A stretch of DNA of 11,385 nucleotides from an uncultured Bacilli bacterium (lineage in GTDB: Bacteria > Bacillota_I > Bacilli_A > RF39 > UBA660): NCBI GenBank assembly GCA_947629125.1, contig CANRCO010000033.1:1-11385 (forward strand). The letters run 5' to 3'. Below the pieces are notes generated by a model. That model searched no databases and was not told the DNA's origin. It saw only the letters and a list, made by a program, of their open reading frames with translations. Numbering within the stretch: the first letter of the stretch is position 1; every line of letters starts with the position of its first letter. Shown in pieces: positions 1-6,271 of this stretch. The translations under genes and the position numbers were made by a program.

Positions 1-485
1 GTATTTTCAATAGAATCATTACCACCATCTTTTGGTCCTAATGTTCCTGTTTCTAATCTTCTTGCACCTTCTGATGAATCATCATTTAATAATGTTGGTA
101 TTTCTGGGTAAGCTGTTAATCCTACTACTGGTCCATCATTTAAGATTGTGTCTAAATAAGCTGCATTAATTTTATTTACTCCAGTATCTAATTTTAAATC
201 TTCTAAATTAACATTATATGCTACATAACTATCACAGTTATTTGTTAATTTAAATTTATATCCTGTTGTTGCTTTTCCATCAGCATCACTTATTGGGAAT
301 GTTTTCTCTAAAGTTATTCCTTGACTTAAATTTTCATATGTTACATCTAAACATGTAGTATTAATTTCATTTTTATCTTCTTGAACTTTAGTTGTTGTCC
401 AATATGCATATGTTGCTCCGATTACTATTAGTAGTACTACACATATACTTGCTATTATTATATATTTCTTTTTCTTACTATCCAT
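1..485 (-). CDS. SipW/TasA-like surface protein, N-terminal part (3' end outside window)
   Basis: The ATG at 485-483 is preceded by GAGGTG (490-495), and the frame stays open to the window edge, giving 161 visible residues. The start is a short Lys-rich segment (MDSKKKKY), then a hydrophobic helix at about 8-24 ending in ATYAYW. This resembles the leader class processed by SipW-type signal peptidases (TasA, camelysin). The following region carries FPISDADG and a hydrophobic strand ending in NNC, and resembles a TasA/camelysin beta-sandwich. Cys45 and Cys84 have counterparts in the paralogue at 6268-8040. The first 46 residues agree with that paralogue at 37 positions by eye; similarity then falls but continues to ETGTLGPK. 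The protein is probably exported and displayed on the surface. Whether it ends in the same lectin-like domain cannot be seen here. The surface family is fairly clear; the precise function is unknown. Confidence 0.8.
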   Translation of the reverse strand, partial: MDSKKKKYIIIASICVVLLIVIGATYAYWTTTKVQEDKNEINTTCLDVTYENLSQGITLEKTFPISDADGKATTGYKFKLTNNCDSYVAYNVNLEDLKLDTGVNKINAAYLDTILNDGPVVGLTAYPEIPTLLNDDSSEGARRLETGTLGPKDGGNDSIEN

Positions 486-568
486 GCTACACCTCGTATT
501 TTATTATCTGTAATTTTATTATAATTTATTCTTGGGGTATTTGCAAGTATCTTATCTGGACAAAAAAA
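486..568. repeat. Promoter/leader repeat, copy 1 (matches 8041-8123)
   Basis: This 83-bp stretch aligns without gaps to 8041-8123, with differences only at 487, 556 and 563 (80 of 83 identical by eye). It holds the whole promoter, the leader and the ribosome binding site of the downstream surface gene. The similarity continues into the first 30 or so codons of that gene. Its outer edge stops at the T-tract of the preceding gene's terminator. It is better conserved than the coding sequences behind it, which suggests recent duplication, gene conversion or strong selection on expression. Confidence 0.9.
518..546 (-). promoter_or_regulatory. Sigma-A promoter of the partial surface gene
   Basis: On the minus strand the -35 is TTGCAA (541-546) and the -10 is TATAAT (518-523), with a 17-bp spacer. 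The predicted transcript start lies near 511, giving a leader of about 25 nt with GAGGTG four bases before the ATG. The same elements recur at the same distance before the paralogue at 6268-8040. Confidence 0.88.
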
Positions 569-590
569 GAAATGTTACTTTAACATTCCT
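562..590 (-). terminator. Rho-independent terminator of the antiporter operon
   Basis: On the minus strand AGGAATGTTA and TAACATTTCT form a 10-bp stem with one G-U pair and a 3-nt loop, followed by seven T. It lies just after the antiporter stop codon and directly before the promoter of the next minus-strand gene. Confidence 0.88.
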
Positions 591-595
591 TATTA

Positions 596-1534
596 TCAAT
601 GATATATTAAATAAATTAAATAAGCTATATATAGTAAGAACATAAATATACCTTCTTTACGACTTAAGGAAAACTTACTTCGTAAAATAATAAAAATAAT
701 TAGATTTATAATAATTAAAAAGATTAAGGATTTAAATACTGCTAATGTAACTACAACTGGGCTTATTAAACTTGACATACCTAAAATAAAGAAAATATTA
801 AATACATTTGACCCTATTACATTACCAATTGCTATATCTTCTTCTTTTTTGATGACTGCTACTACACTGGTAACTAATTCTGGTAAGGATGTTCCTATAG
901 CAATAATTGTTAATCCGATAAAATGTTTACTTAAACCTAGATTATTAGCAATAGCTGTAGCGTTATCAACAACTAAATTACCACCATAAATTACTGCAAT
1001 AATCCCAACTAAGAAAAATAAAACATCTCTAATTTCAAATCTTTTTCGCAATTTTGTTGTCTGTTCTGATTTTAATCCTCTTTTTAATAACATTAATAAA
1101 TACATTAGTAAAAGAAATAATAAAATTAAACCACCTGTTTTACTAATTGTTGCTGTACTTTTTTCATTGATAAAAGGCATTGCTGTTAAAATTGCTAAAA
1201 CAATTGCTGCTAAAAATGAAAATAAATAATCTTTAAAAACTATTTCTTTAGTTGTTTTTAAACGACCAAAAATAGCACTTACTCCTAAAACTAATAATAA
1301 ATTACATATATTTGACCCAACTACATTCCCTACAGCAATTTCATTACTATTATGCATTGCTGCCACAATACTTACTGAAGCTTCTGGGGCACTTGTACCA
1401 AAAGCTACAATTGTTAAGCCAATAATTAAAGAAGGTACTCCCAATGTTTTTGCAATATTAGAACTACCTTCAACAAATAAATCAGCACCTTTTATTAATA
1501 ATACGAATCCTACTACTAAGAGTAAATATTCCAT
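596..1534 (-). CDS. Calcium/sodium antiporter, CaCA family (YrbG-like)
   Basis: This is an integral membrane cation antiporter of the Ca2+:cation family, expected to exchange Ca2+ for Na+ or H+. The 312 residues match the usual length of bacterial YrbG-type members. The two inverted alpha repeats are plain: repeat 1 has GTSAPE (46-51) and GNVVGSNICN (69-78); repeat 2 has GTSLPE (214-219) and GNVIGSNVFN (238-247). The Glu residues of the GTSxPE motifs are the family's ion-binding residues. About ten hydrophobic segments flank a charged cytosolic loop near 151-169. The ATG at 1534 has AGGAG five bases upstream. It is the last gene of a three-gene minus-strand operon, eight bases after the phosphodiester glycosidase, and is followed by a terminator. 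The family is secure; the transported ion is inferred. Confidence 0.93.
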   Translation of the reverse strand: MEYLLLVVGFVLLIKGADLFVEGSSNIAKTLGVPSLIIGLTIVAFGTSAPEASVSIVAAMHNSNEIAVGNVVGSNICNLLLVLGVSAIFGRLKTTKEIVFKDYLFSFLAAIVLAILTAMPFINEKSTATISKTGGLILLFLLLMYLLMLLKRGLKSEQTTKLRKRFEIRDVLFFLVGIIAVIYGGNLVVDNATAIANNLGLSKHFIGLTIIAIGTSLPELVTSVVAVIKKEEDIAIGNVIGSNVFNIFFILGMSSLISPVVVTLAVFKSLIFLIIINLIIFIILRSKFSLSRKEGIFMFLLYIAYLIYLIYH

Positions 1535-1542
1535 ATAATCTC

Positions 1543-2829
1543 CTATTCTTTTTCTTTAACCATTATCGCTGTAGCAATTGGTCGAGTTCTGTGTCTTAAA
1601 GCTCCATCAACAGGGTCGTTAATAAGTTCATAATTTTCAACCATTACTGATGATGTTCCGCCGTCTAAATTAGCAGCATTAATTGCTCCATAATTTTGCA
1701 TTATTTCAGTTAAATCAACCATATCAGCACCTTTAGTTCTTGTACTATTACTATCAACAACTAATAGTAAAACTATACCATCTTTTCTTTGACCAATGAC
1801 ACTACGAGCTGCATAGCCCCAACCACCATTACCAGCAATAAATGATGGTTTACCATTAACAATTAAGAATGGTCCATGACTTACAGAATCGCGTACGCCC
1901 ATAGCTTTTGCTTGCGAAGCAGTGGCACCTTTAACTAAAACTAATTTATCGTCATTAGTAAAACCAATCATTCCACCAGTTCCACTACGACCATAAGTAT
2001 TATCAGTAATTACTTTACCGTTAGAAAAAGTTACACCAATTGGATTTCCACCTTTACCATTATAATTAGGGTCTTGGAAACCTCCACCATTTATAGCTAA
2101 AACTGCTTTATGGTCTTCAGCCATTTTAGTAACATATTCACCACGAGTATGAACATATTTTGAAACTGCTACACTAACATCTGCTGGGTCATAAACTGCT
2201 GCTAAATAAGCATTACAACCATTAACTTTAAAACGAATAATTTTATAAGTAGCATTTTTAGCATGCTCTAATATGGCTTTTTCATATTCATTAGCATATT
2301 TAACAGTTTCTTTTTTGTCAATTAAACTTGGGTCAGTTGATTCTCCTGATTCTTTAACATAATTTTTACTCATTACTTCATTAATTTCATCTTCACTATA
2401 AAACCATTGACATAAATATTTATGAGTCATTGTTTGCATAGCTGTAGTAATTAACCAATTACGAAATCTTTCATATGGTGAATAAAGTAAAACTAAAAAA
2501 GTTGTACTACCACCAATATATAAAATCATAAAAATAGTTATTAAATAACGAACAATTCTTTTAGGAAATAGTTTTAATTTATGATTTTTAAATTCTAATA
2601 TATAAACATACAAACCATATATAAAACATAAAATAAAAACTATCAATAAACAAATTACTATATAAGCAATTGGTTTTACTACTAATAAATTACTATGTCG
2701 CGAAATAACAAATAGAACAAAAAGAACTGGTAAAGCTAACAATGATAGAAAAATAATTTTTTTAGCTTTTAAAATTTTATTTTCTTTCAGTCTTTGTTTT
2801 CTTTCTTTTCTTTTACTACTTTTTTTCAA
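1543..2829 (-). CDS. Membrane-anchored phosphodiester glycosidase family protein (NAGPA/DUF2233)
   Basis: The C-terminal half is a phosphodiester glycosidase domain, the family of human N-acetylglucosamine-1-phosphodiester alpha-GlcNAcase and many bacterial envelope proteins. Visible motifs are NGGGF (247-251), GGNP (260-263), ARSVIGQ (341-347), NLDGGTSS (387-394) and a terminal RPIATAI (416-422). The N-terminal third has a strongly basic start and three hydrophobic helices near 24-43, 50-75 and 93-117, so the enzyme domain is membrane-tethered and probably outside the cell. The likely substrate is a phosphodiester-linked sugar in a wall or capsule polymer; this is inference. The start codon is TTG: AGGTG lies nine bases upstream (2839-2843), the nearest upstream ATG is followed at once by a stop, and there is no early internal Met. 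It lies 17 bases after the serine hydrolase gene. Confidence 0.9.
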   Translation of the reverse strand: MKKSSKRKERKQRLKENKILKAKKIIFLSLLALPVLFVLFVISRHSNLLVVKPIAYIVICLLIVFILCFIYGLYVYILEFKNHKLKLFPKRIVRYLITIFMILYIGGSTTFLVLLYSPYERFRNWLITTAMQTMTHKYLCQWFYSEDEINEVMSKNYVKESGESTDPSLIDKKETVKYANEYEKAILEHAKNATYKIIRFKVNGCNAYLAAVYDPADVSVAVSKYVHTRGEYVTKMAEDHKAVLAINGGGFQDPNYNGKGGNPIGVTFSNGKVITDNTYGRSGTGGMIGFTNDDKLVLVKGATASQAKAMGVRDSVSHGPFLIVNGKPSFIAGNGGWGYAARSVIGQRKDGIVLLLVVDSNSTRTKGADMVDLTEIMQNYGAINAANLDGGTSSVMVENYELINDPVDGALRHRTRPIATAIMVKEKE

Positions 2830-2846
2830 ACTACATCACACCTAAA

Positions 2847-3821
2847 CTACTTTTTATTTTGACAATATTTTATTCTTTCATTTTGATATACATCATGTAA
2901 TTCTTTTATTTTGGCATGAATACCACGAATAATATCTTCATTATAACCATGTTGCGTTAAAATAGCAATAGTATATGGTTTTTCATCATAAACTATACCA
3001 ACATCATGATAATAGCTATTATATGAACCATATTTATGTGCTACATTATTAACATCATTTAAATATAAATTATTTTGATAATAATTTAACATATAACTTT
3101 TTATCATTTCACCATTAGGTTTACTAGCAAACAACTCATAAGCTCTTTTTAAATAGATACTCATATCTTGAGCGGATTGATTACCATATTTATCAGAACC
3201 TTCTAAAATATGTTTTGCACCTAAACTTTTAGCATAAGCTTTTAAATTATCACTACCAATGAAATCATAAAGCATTTCATGAGCTGAATTATCACTTAGA
3301 GTTAAAGCATATTCTAATAAAGTATTTAATTTAACATCACTATTAATCTTTTCATGGTCCATACCATAACTGTAACTTCTTTTATAATTGCTAGTATATT
3401 TTTTAGTTTGATTTAAATCAATATCATTATCAAGTAAATATATTGCATCAACTATTTTAATTAAACTAGCACCATAAAGAGATTCATTTTCTCGATAACC
3501 ATAACTAAAATTTGTTGTCAAATCTTCATATTTAACATAAACATTATATTGTTTAACATATTCATTTACTTCATTAATTTTATTTTTTAAAGTATCATTA
3601 AGTTCATCTTCGCTATATTTTTCTTTTAAACAATCATTATAATTAGAAGTTTCTTTTTTACGTTCTTTTTTTGTAGTAATTTTATTAGTATTACTATTCA
3701 TATCAACATCTACTTGAGAAATAATTAATATCATGGAAGTTAATACAACTAAAATAATTAAAAAAGCTCCTATATTTCTCTTTACTTTTTTCTTTACTCT
3801 CTTTTGTATTTTTTTAGCCAT
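2847..3821 (-). CDS. Secreted serine hydrolase of the class A beta-lactamase fold
   Basis: A basic N-terminus and a hydrophobic helix (about 17-36) suggest an uncleaved signal anchor, with residues 37-324 outside the cell. The active-site signatures of the penicillin-recognising serine hydrolases are in order: SLIK at 119-122 (SxxK nucleophile box), SDN at 176-178, and HKYG at 262-265 in place of KTG. The omega-loop Glu of true class A beta-lactamases (ExxLN) is not evident; that region reads GSDKYGNQSAQD. Known relatives with this pattern are often wall-modifying peptidases or carboxypeptidases, and I infer a peptidoglycan or peptide hydrolase more than an antibiotic-degrading enzyme. It is the first gene of the operon with the phosphodiester glycosidase and antiporter. 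Its ATG has GGGTGA six bases upstream. Confidence 0.85.
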   Translation of the reverse strand: MAKKIQKRVKKKVKRNIGAFLIILVVLTSMILIISQVDVDMNSNTNKITTKKERKKETSNYNDCLKEKYSEDELNDTLKNKINEVNEYVKQYNVYVKYEDLTTNFSYGYRENESLYGASLIKIVDAIYLLDNDIDLNQTKKYTSNYKRSYSYGMDHEKINSDVKLNTLLEYALTLSDNSAHEMLYDFIGSDNLKAYAKSLGAKHILEGSDKYGNQSAQDMSIYLKRAYELFASKPNGEMIKSYMLNYYQNNLYLNDVNNVAHKYGSYNSYYHDVGIVYDEKPYTIAILTQHGYNEDIIRGIHAKIKELHDVYQNERIKYCQNKK

Positions 3822-3848
3822 GAATTATCACCCACTTATACAATGTCC

Positions 3849-3857
3849 ATTATATCA
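3849..3857 (-). promoter_or_regulatory. Extended -10 promoter of the serine hydrolase operon
   Basis: On the minus strand TGATATAAT forms an extended -10 element (TATAAT at 3849-3854 plus TGn). No good -35 is seen at 17 bp, as is common for extended -10 promoters. It lies about 28 bp before the serine hydrolase ATG and directly after the terminator of the DHFR-like gene. Confidence 0.65.
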
Positions 3858-3867
3858 AAATAATTAA

Positions 3868-3900
3868 CAAAATAAAACAACAAACTTAATATTTGTTGTT
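3868..3900 (-). terminator. Terminator after the DHFR-like gene
   Basis: On the minus strand AACAACAAA and TTTGTTGTT form a perfect 9-bp stem with a 7-nt loop, followed by TTTTATTTTG. It begins three bases after the DHFR-like stop codon and separates that gene from the operon downstream. Confidence 0.78.
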
Positions 3901-3902
3901 GG

Positions 3903-4394
3903 TTATTTCCTTTGATATTCTAAATGACGATATAAGACTTTACTATCGTTTTCTTCAAATTCTTCTAACACTGTTTCAGACCATACATTATCATTAATTT
4001 TAGGAAAATAATCGGTAGCATTAGTAAATTCTGTATTATATTTAGTAATTAATAATTTATCAGCATAAGTTATTAATCTTTCATAAATTTCTTTTTTTCC
4101 TGTTATATATGCATCCAAATTAGTACTCTTTAAATAATCCAATAAACGATATAAATTATTAAAATGTTTAATAATTGCATAATCATTATCAAATTCTTCT
4201 TCACTAAATAATACTAATTTACGATTACATAAAATTTTATTAGGTAATTCTGTATAAGTGGCTTGGTCCATAACAATATTACCATCTTTGGTTTTTTCCA
4301 TAAATAAAGGACTTTTTACTGGAAAAATATTTTTAGCATTAATCCCAATTTCATTATTTTTGCCCATACTTGCAACTAAAACTATTTTATTCAT
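3903..4394 (-). CDS. Degenerate dihydrofolate-reductase-like protein
   Basis: Length (163 residues) and motif order match DHFR: a KIVLVASMGKNNEIG start, a GNIVMDQATY segment where IIMGRxTF is expected, an LVLFS strand, ITGKKEIYE where IGGxxIY is expected, ADKLLIT, and a terminal YFP...W. The residues that define the enzyme are missing. The Asp that protonates folate (E. coli D27) aligns with Lys27 in FPVKSP when anchored on the following FMEKT; the conserved Trp of the LPW motif is Phe24; the NADPH-binding Gly-Arg is Asp43-Gln44; and the Gly-Gly pair is Gly99-Lys100. It therefore probably cannot reduce dihydrofolate and may be a repurposed binding or structural protein. The frame is intact, with GGGAG before the ATG, a consensus promoter and its own terminator, so it is a maintained gene and not a pseudogene. 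Confidence 0.75.
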   Translation of the reverse strand: MNKIVLVASMGKNNEIGINAKNIFPVKSPLFMEKTKDGNIVMDQATYTELPNKILCNRKLVLFSEEEFDNDYAIIKHFNNLYRLLDYLKSTNLDAYITGKKEIYERLITYADKLLITKYNTEFTNATDYFPKINDNVWSETVLEEFEENDSKVLYRHLEYQRK

Positions 4395-4438
4395 AAAACT
4401 CTCCCAAAACTTTACCCTCTTAGCTTATTCTTAATTTA

Positions 4439-4467
4439 ATTATATTGGTAAAACTATCTTAAGTCAA
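4439..4467 (-). promoter_or_regulatory. Sigma-A promoter of the DHFR-like gene
   Basis: On the minus strand the -35 is TTGACT (4462-4467) and the -10 is TATAAT (4439-4444), with a spacer of exactly 17 bp. It starts two bases after the T-tract of the upstream terminator, so this gene is transcribed on its own. Confidence 0.88.
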
Positions 4468-4468
4468 T

Positions 4469-4499
4469 AAAAAAAGTTTAGAAATTTTATTTTCTAAAC
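4469..4499 (-). terminator. Terminator overlapping the end of the 56-residue ORF
   Basis: On the minus strand GTTTAGAAA and TTTCTAAAC form a perfect 9-bp stem with a 6-nt loop, followed by seven T. The TAA stop of the small ORF lies in the loop, which ties this terminator to that ORF. Confidence 0.9.
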
Positions 4500-4657
4500 C
4501 AAGATTTTCTAATACGTAAAATGTATTTGTCGTTTACTAAATATTCATTAATATTTTTATAGGAAATCATACTAACTTTGTTAATTGGTTCACCTAAAAT
4601 ATTAAAATAGTCTTTTTGAAATTTAGCAATTTGTTTTTTAGTTAGTTCTTTATACAT
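4487..4657 (-). CDS. Small hypothetical protein, 56 residues
   Basis: An ORF starts at the ATG at 4657 and ends with the TAA at 4489-4487, encoding 56 residues from MYKELTKKQI to IRKSWFRK. It is basic, has no hydrophobic helix and no family that I recognise. A helical N-terminal part is followed by alternating residues that may form strands (for example NEYLVNDKYILRIR). Support for a real gene is indirect: a strong terminator embraces its stop codon, a TATAAT lies about 30 bp upstream, and it fills an otherwise empty gap divergent from the helicase. The ribosome site is weak (AAGAG seven bases before the ATG); a better AAGGGG is about 14 bases away. It could be a remnant of a longer gene or a regulator of the divergent helicase; neither is shown. 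Confidence 0.55.
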   Translation of the reverse strand: MYKELTKKQIAKFQKDYFNILGEPINKVSMISYKNINEYLVNDKYILRIRKSWFRK

Positions 4658-4684
4658 ATTTCAACTCTTTTCCCCTTTCATCAA

Positions 4685-4707
4685 GCATTATATAACACTT
4701 ATAATGC
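4685..4707. promoter_or_regulatory. Inverted repeat with back-to-back -10 elements
   Basis: GCATTATA and TATAATGC form a perfect 8-bp inverted repeat around TAACACT. The left arm contains a minus-strand TATAAT (4687-4692) facing the 56-residue ORF, and the right arm a plus-strand TATAAT (4700-4705) facing the helicase gene. A TTCATC 17 bp before the plus-strand -10 is a weak -35. The rest of the 132-bp gap between the two ORFs is AT-rich; it holds two TTTGTC words near 4712 and 4722, and AAAGGAT at 4754-4760. Confidence 0.5.
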
Positions 4708-4789
4708 ATAATTTGTCGAATTTTGTCATAAACATCAAATTTTTTAATTTTTTAAAGGATATTAACAATTCATACGTAAAATATATTAC

Positions 4790-6271
4790 ATGAAATATAT
4801 AAATTTAAAGAAAGAAGAACAATTATTAGAAAATAAAAATTCAATAACTAAATTATATTTAAAAAGAAAAATTAAAAATAATAATATTATTGTTATAAGT
4901 AATTTATTAAAAGAAACTAAAGTATTTTTTGATAATATTAATGGTATTTCTCTTGATTTAAATCAAAGAAAAGCAATAATTACAGAAGAACAAAATAAAT
5001 TAATTGTAGCTGGTGCAGGCAGTGGTAAAACTTTAACTATAGTTGCTTACATTAAATATTTAATTGAAATTAAAAAAGTAAATCCAGAAATGATTTTATG
5101 TATATCTTTTACTAATGAAACAATAAATAATTTAAAAGATAAAATTAAGTATAATATCGATATTTACACTTTTCATAAGTTAGCTTTAACTATTTTAAAT
5201 AAAGAAAATAATATTATCGATGAAAATTACTTAGACTTTATAATTAATGAAATACTTTATTTTTTAAATGATAAAACATATGAAAGTAAACTAATTAAAA
5301 GATTTATTAATTTAAAACAATCTAACAATGTAATTAATTATCAACATATTCAGAAAAAAGATAAAAATTATTTAAAAGTAATTGATTTAATATATAAAAT
5401 ATATATAAGTGAAAAAAGAAGCCAACTGTTAATTGATTTTGCTGATATGATAAACTTAGCTACAAAAGAACAAAAACATAAATTTTATGATTATATCATT
5501 ATTGATGAATTTCAAGATACATCTTTAAATCGATTAAATTTAATTAAGTCATTACTTCAAAAGAATACTCACTTAATAGTTGTTGGGGATGATTTTCAAT
5601 CAATTTATCGATTTAATGGTTGTGATTTAAATATTTTTTTAAATTTACCTAAATTAATTCGTTATACTAAAATTTTTAAAATAACTAATACTTATCGTAA
5701 TGCCCAAGAACTTACAGAAATTGCTGGTAAATTTATTATGCAAAATAAAAATCAAATAAAAAAACAATTAATAGCAAATAAACATCTAAATAAACCAATA
5801 AAAATTTGTTATTACTATAATCAAAAAACAATATTAGAAAAAATAATTAATTTAATTAATTCTTCACAAATATTAATTTTAGGTAGAAATAATTTTGATA
5901 TAGATAAGTATTTAAATAGTAATTTTATTTATAAACCAGATAAATTAGTTTATCTAAGAAATCAAGATATTAATATAAAATATTTAACTATTCACCGTTC
6001 TAAAGGACTAGAAAGTAATAATGTAATAGTTTTAAATGTTAACAACGATATTTATGGTTTACCTAATAAATTAAAAGATGAAAATATTTTAAAATATGTT
6101 ACAAAAAAAGAAAGGTTCCCCTATGCAGAAGAAAGACGTCTTTTTTATGTGGCATTAACTCGAACTAAAAATAATGTTTATTTATTAGTTAATAAATCAA
6201 AACCATCTATATTTATTAAAGAATTAATTAAAAAATTTAAAAAGAAAATTGAAATTCATCAATTTTCTTAA
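4790..6271 (+). CDS. UvrD/Rep-type superfamily 1 DNA helicase, short form
   Basis: An ATP-dependent DNA helicase with the SF1A motifs in order: Q motif LDLNQRKAI (55-63), Walker A AGAGSGKT (74-81), motif Ic-like YTFHKLA (126-132), Walker B DEFQDT (239-244), motif III GDDFQSIYRFNG (266-277), NTYRN (300-304), motif V IHRSKGLE (401-408) and motif VI RRLFYVALTRTK (449-460). All catalytic residues are present. At 493 residues it is far shorter than PcrA or UvrD (about 700 or more), with reduced 1B and 2B insertions and no nuclease domain. About 54 residues precede the Q motif. The ATG at 4790 has no ribosome site at normal distance; AAAGGAT lies 29 bases upstream, and an in-frame stop at 4763 rules out a longer canonical start. 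A role in repair or accessory-element maintenance is likely, but its partner is unknown. It ends tail to tail with the next gene. Confidence 0.9.
   Translation: MKYINLKKEEQLLENKNSITKLYLKRKIKNNNIIVISNLLKETKVFFDNINGISLDLNQRKAIITEEQNKLIVAGAGSGKTLTIVAYIKYLIEIKKVNPEMILCISFTNETINNLKDKIKYNIDIYTFHKLALTILNKENNIIDENYLDFIINEILYFLNDKTYESKLIKRFINLKQSNNVINYQHIQKKDKNYLKVIDLIYKIYISEKRSQLLIDFADMINLATKEQKHKFYDYIIIDEFQDTSLNRLNLIKSLLQKNTHLIVVGDDFQSIYRFNGCDLNIFLNLPKLIRYTKIFKITNTYRNAQELTEIAGKFIMQNKNQIKKQLIANKHLNKPIKICYYYNQKTILEKIINLINSSQILILGRNNFDIDKYLNSNFIYKPDKLVYLRNQDINIKYLTIHRSKGLESNNVIVLNVNNDIYGLPNKLKDENILKYVTKKERFPYAEERRLFYVALTRTKNNVYLLVNKSKPSIFIKELIKKFKKKIEIHQFS
6239..6267 (-). terminator. Terminator of the lectin-like surface gene, inside the helicase gene
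   Basis: On the minus strand GAAAATTGA and TCAATTTTC form a perfect 9-bp stem with a 6-nt loop, followed by TTTTT. It starts directly after the surface-protein stop codon and lies wholly within the last codons of the convergent helicase gene. Confidence 0.75.

Noticed and set aside
392..583. Plus-strand ORF of 63 codons
   Set aside because: It lies opposite the signal-peptide region and promoter of the surface gene and encodes low-complexity hydrophobic residues; it is a shadow of the minus-strand gene.
2847..3821. Antibiotic-resistance beta-lactamase
   Set aside because: The fold is shared, but KTG is KYG and the omega-loop Glu motif is not evident, so a resistance call is not supported.
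3903..4394. Functional folA (dihydrofolate reductase)
   Set aside because: Catalytic Asp, LPW Trp, and both NADPH glycine motifs are replaced.
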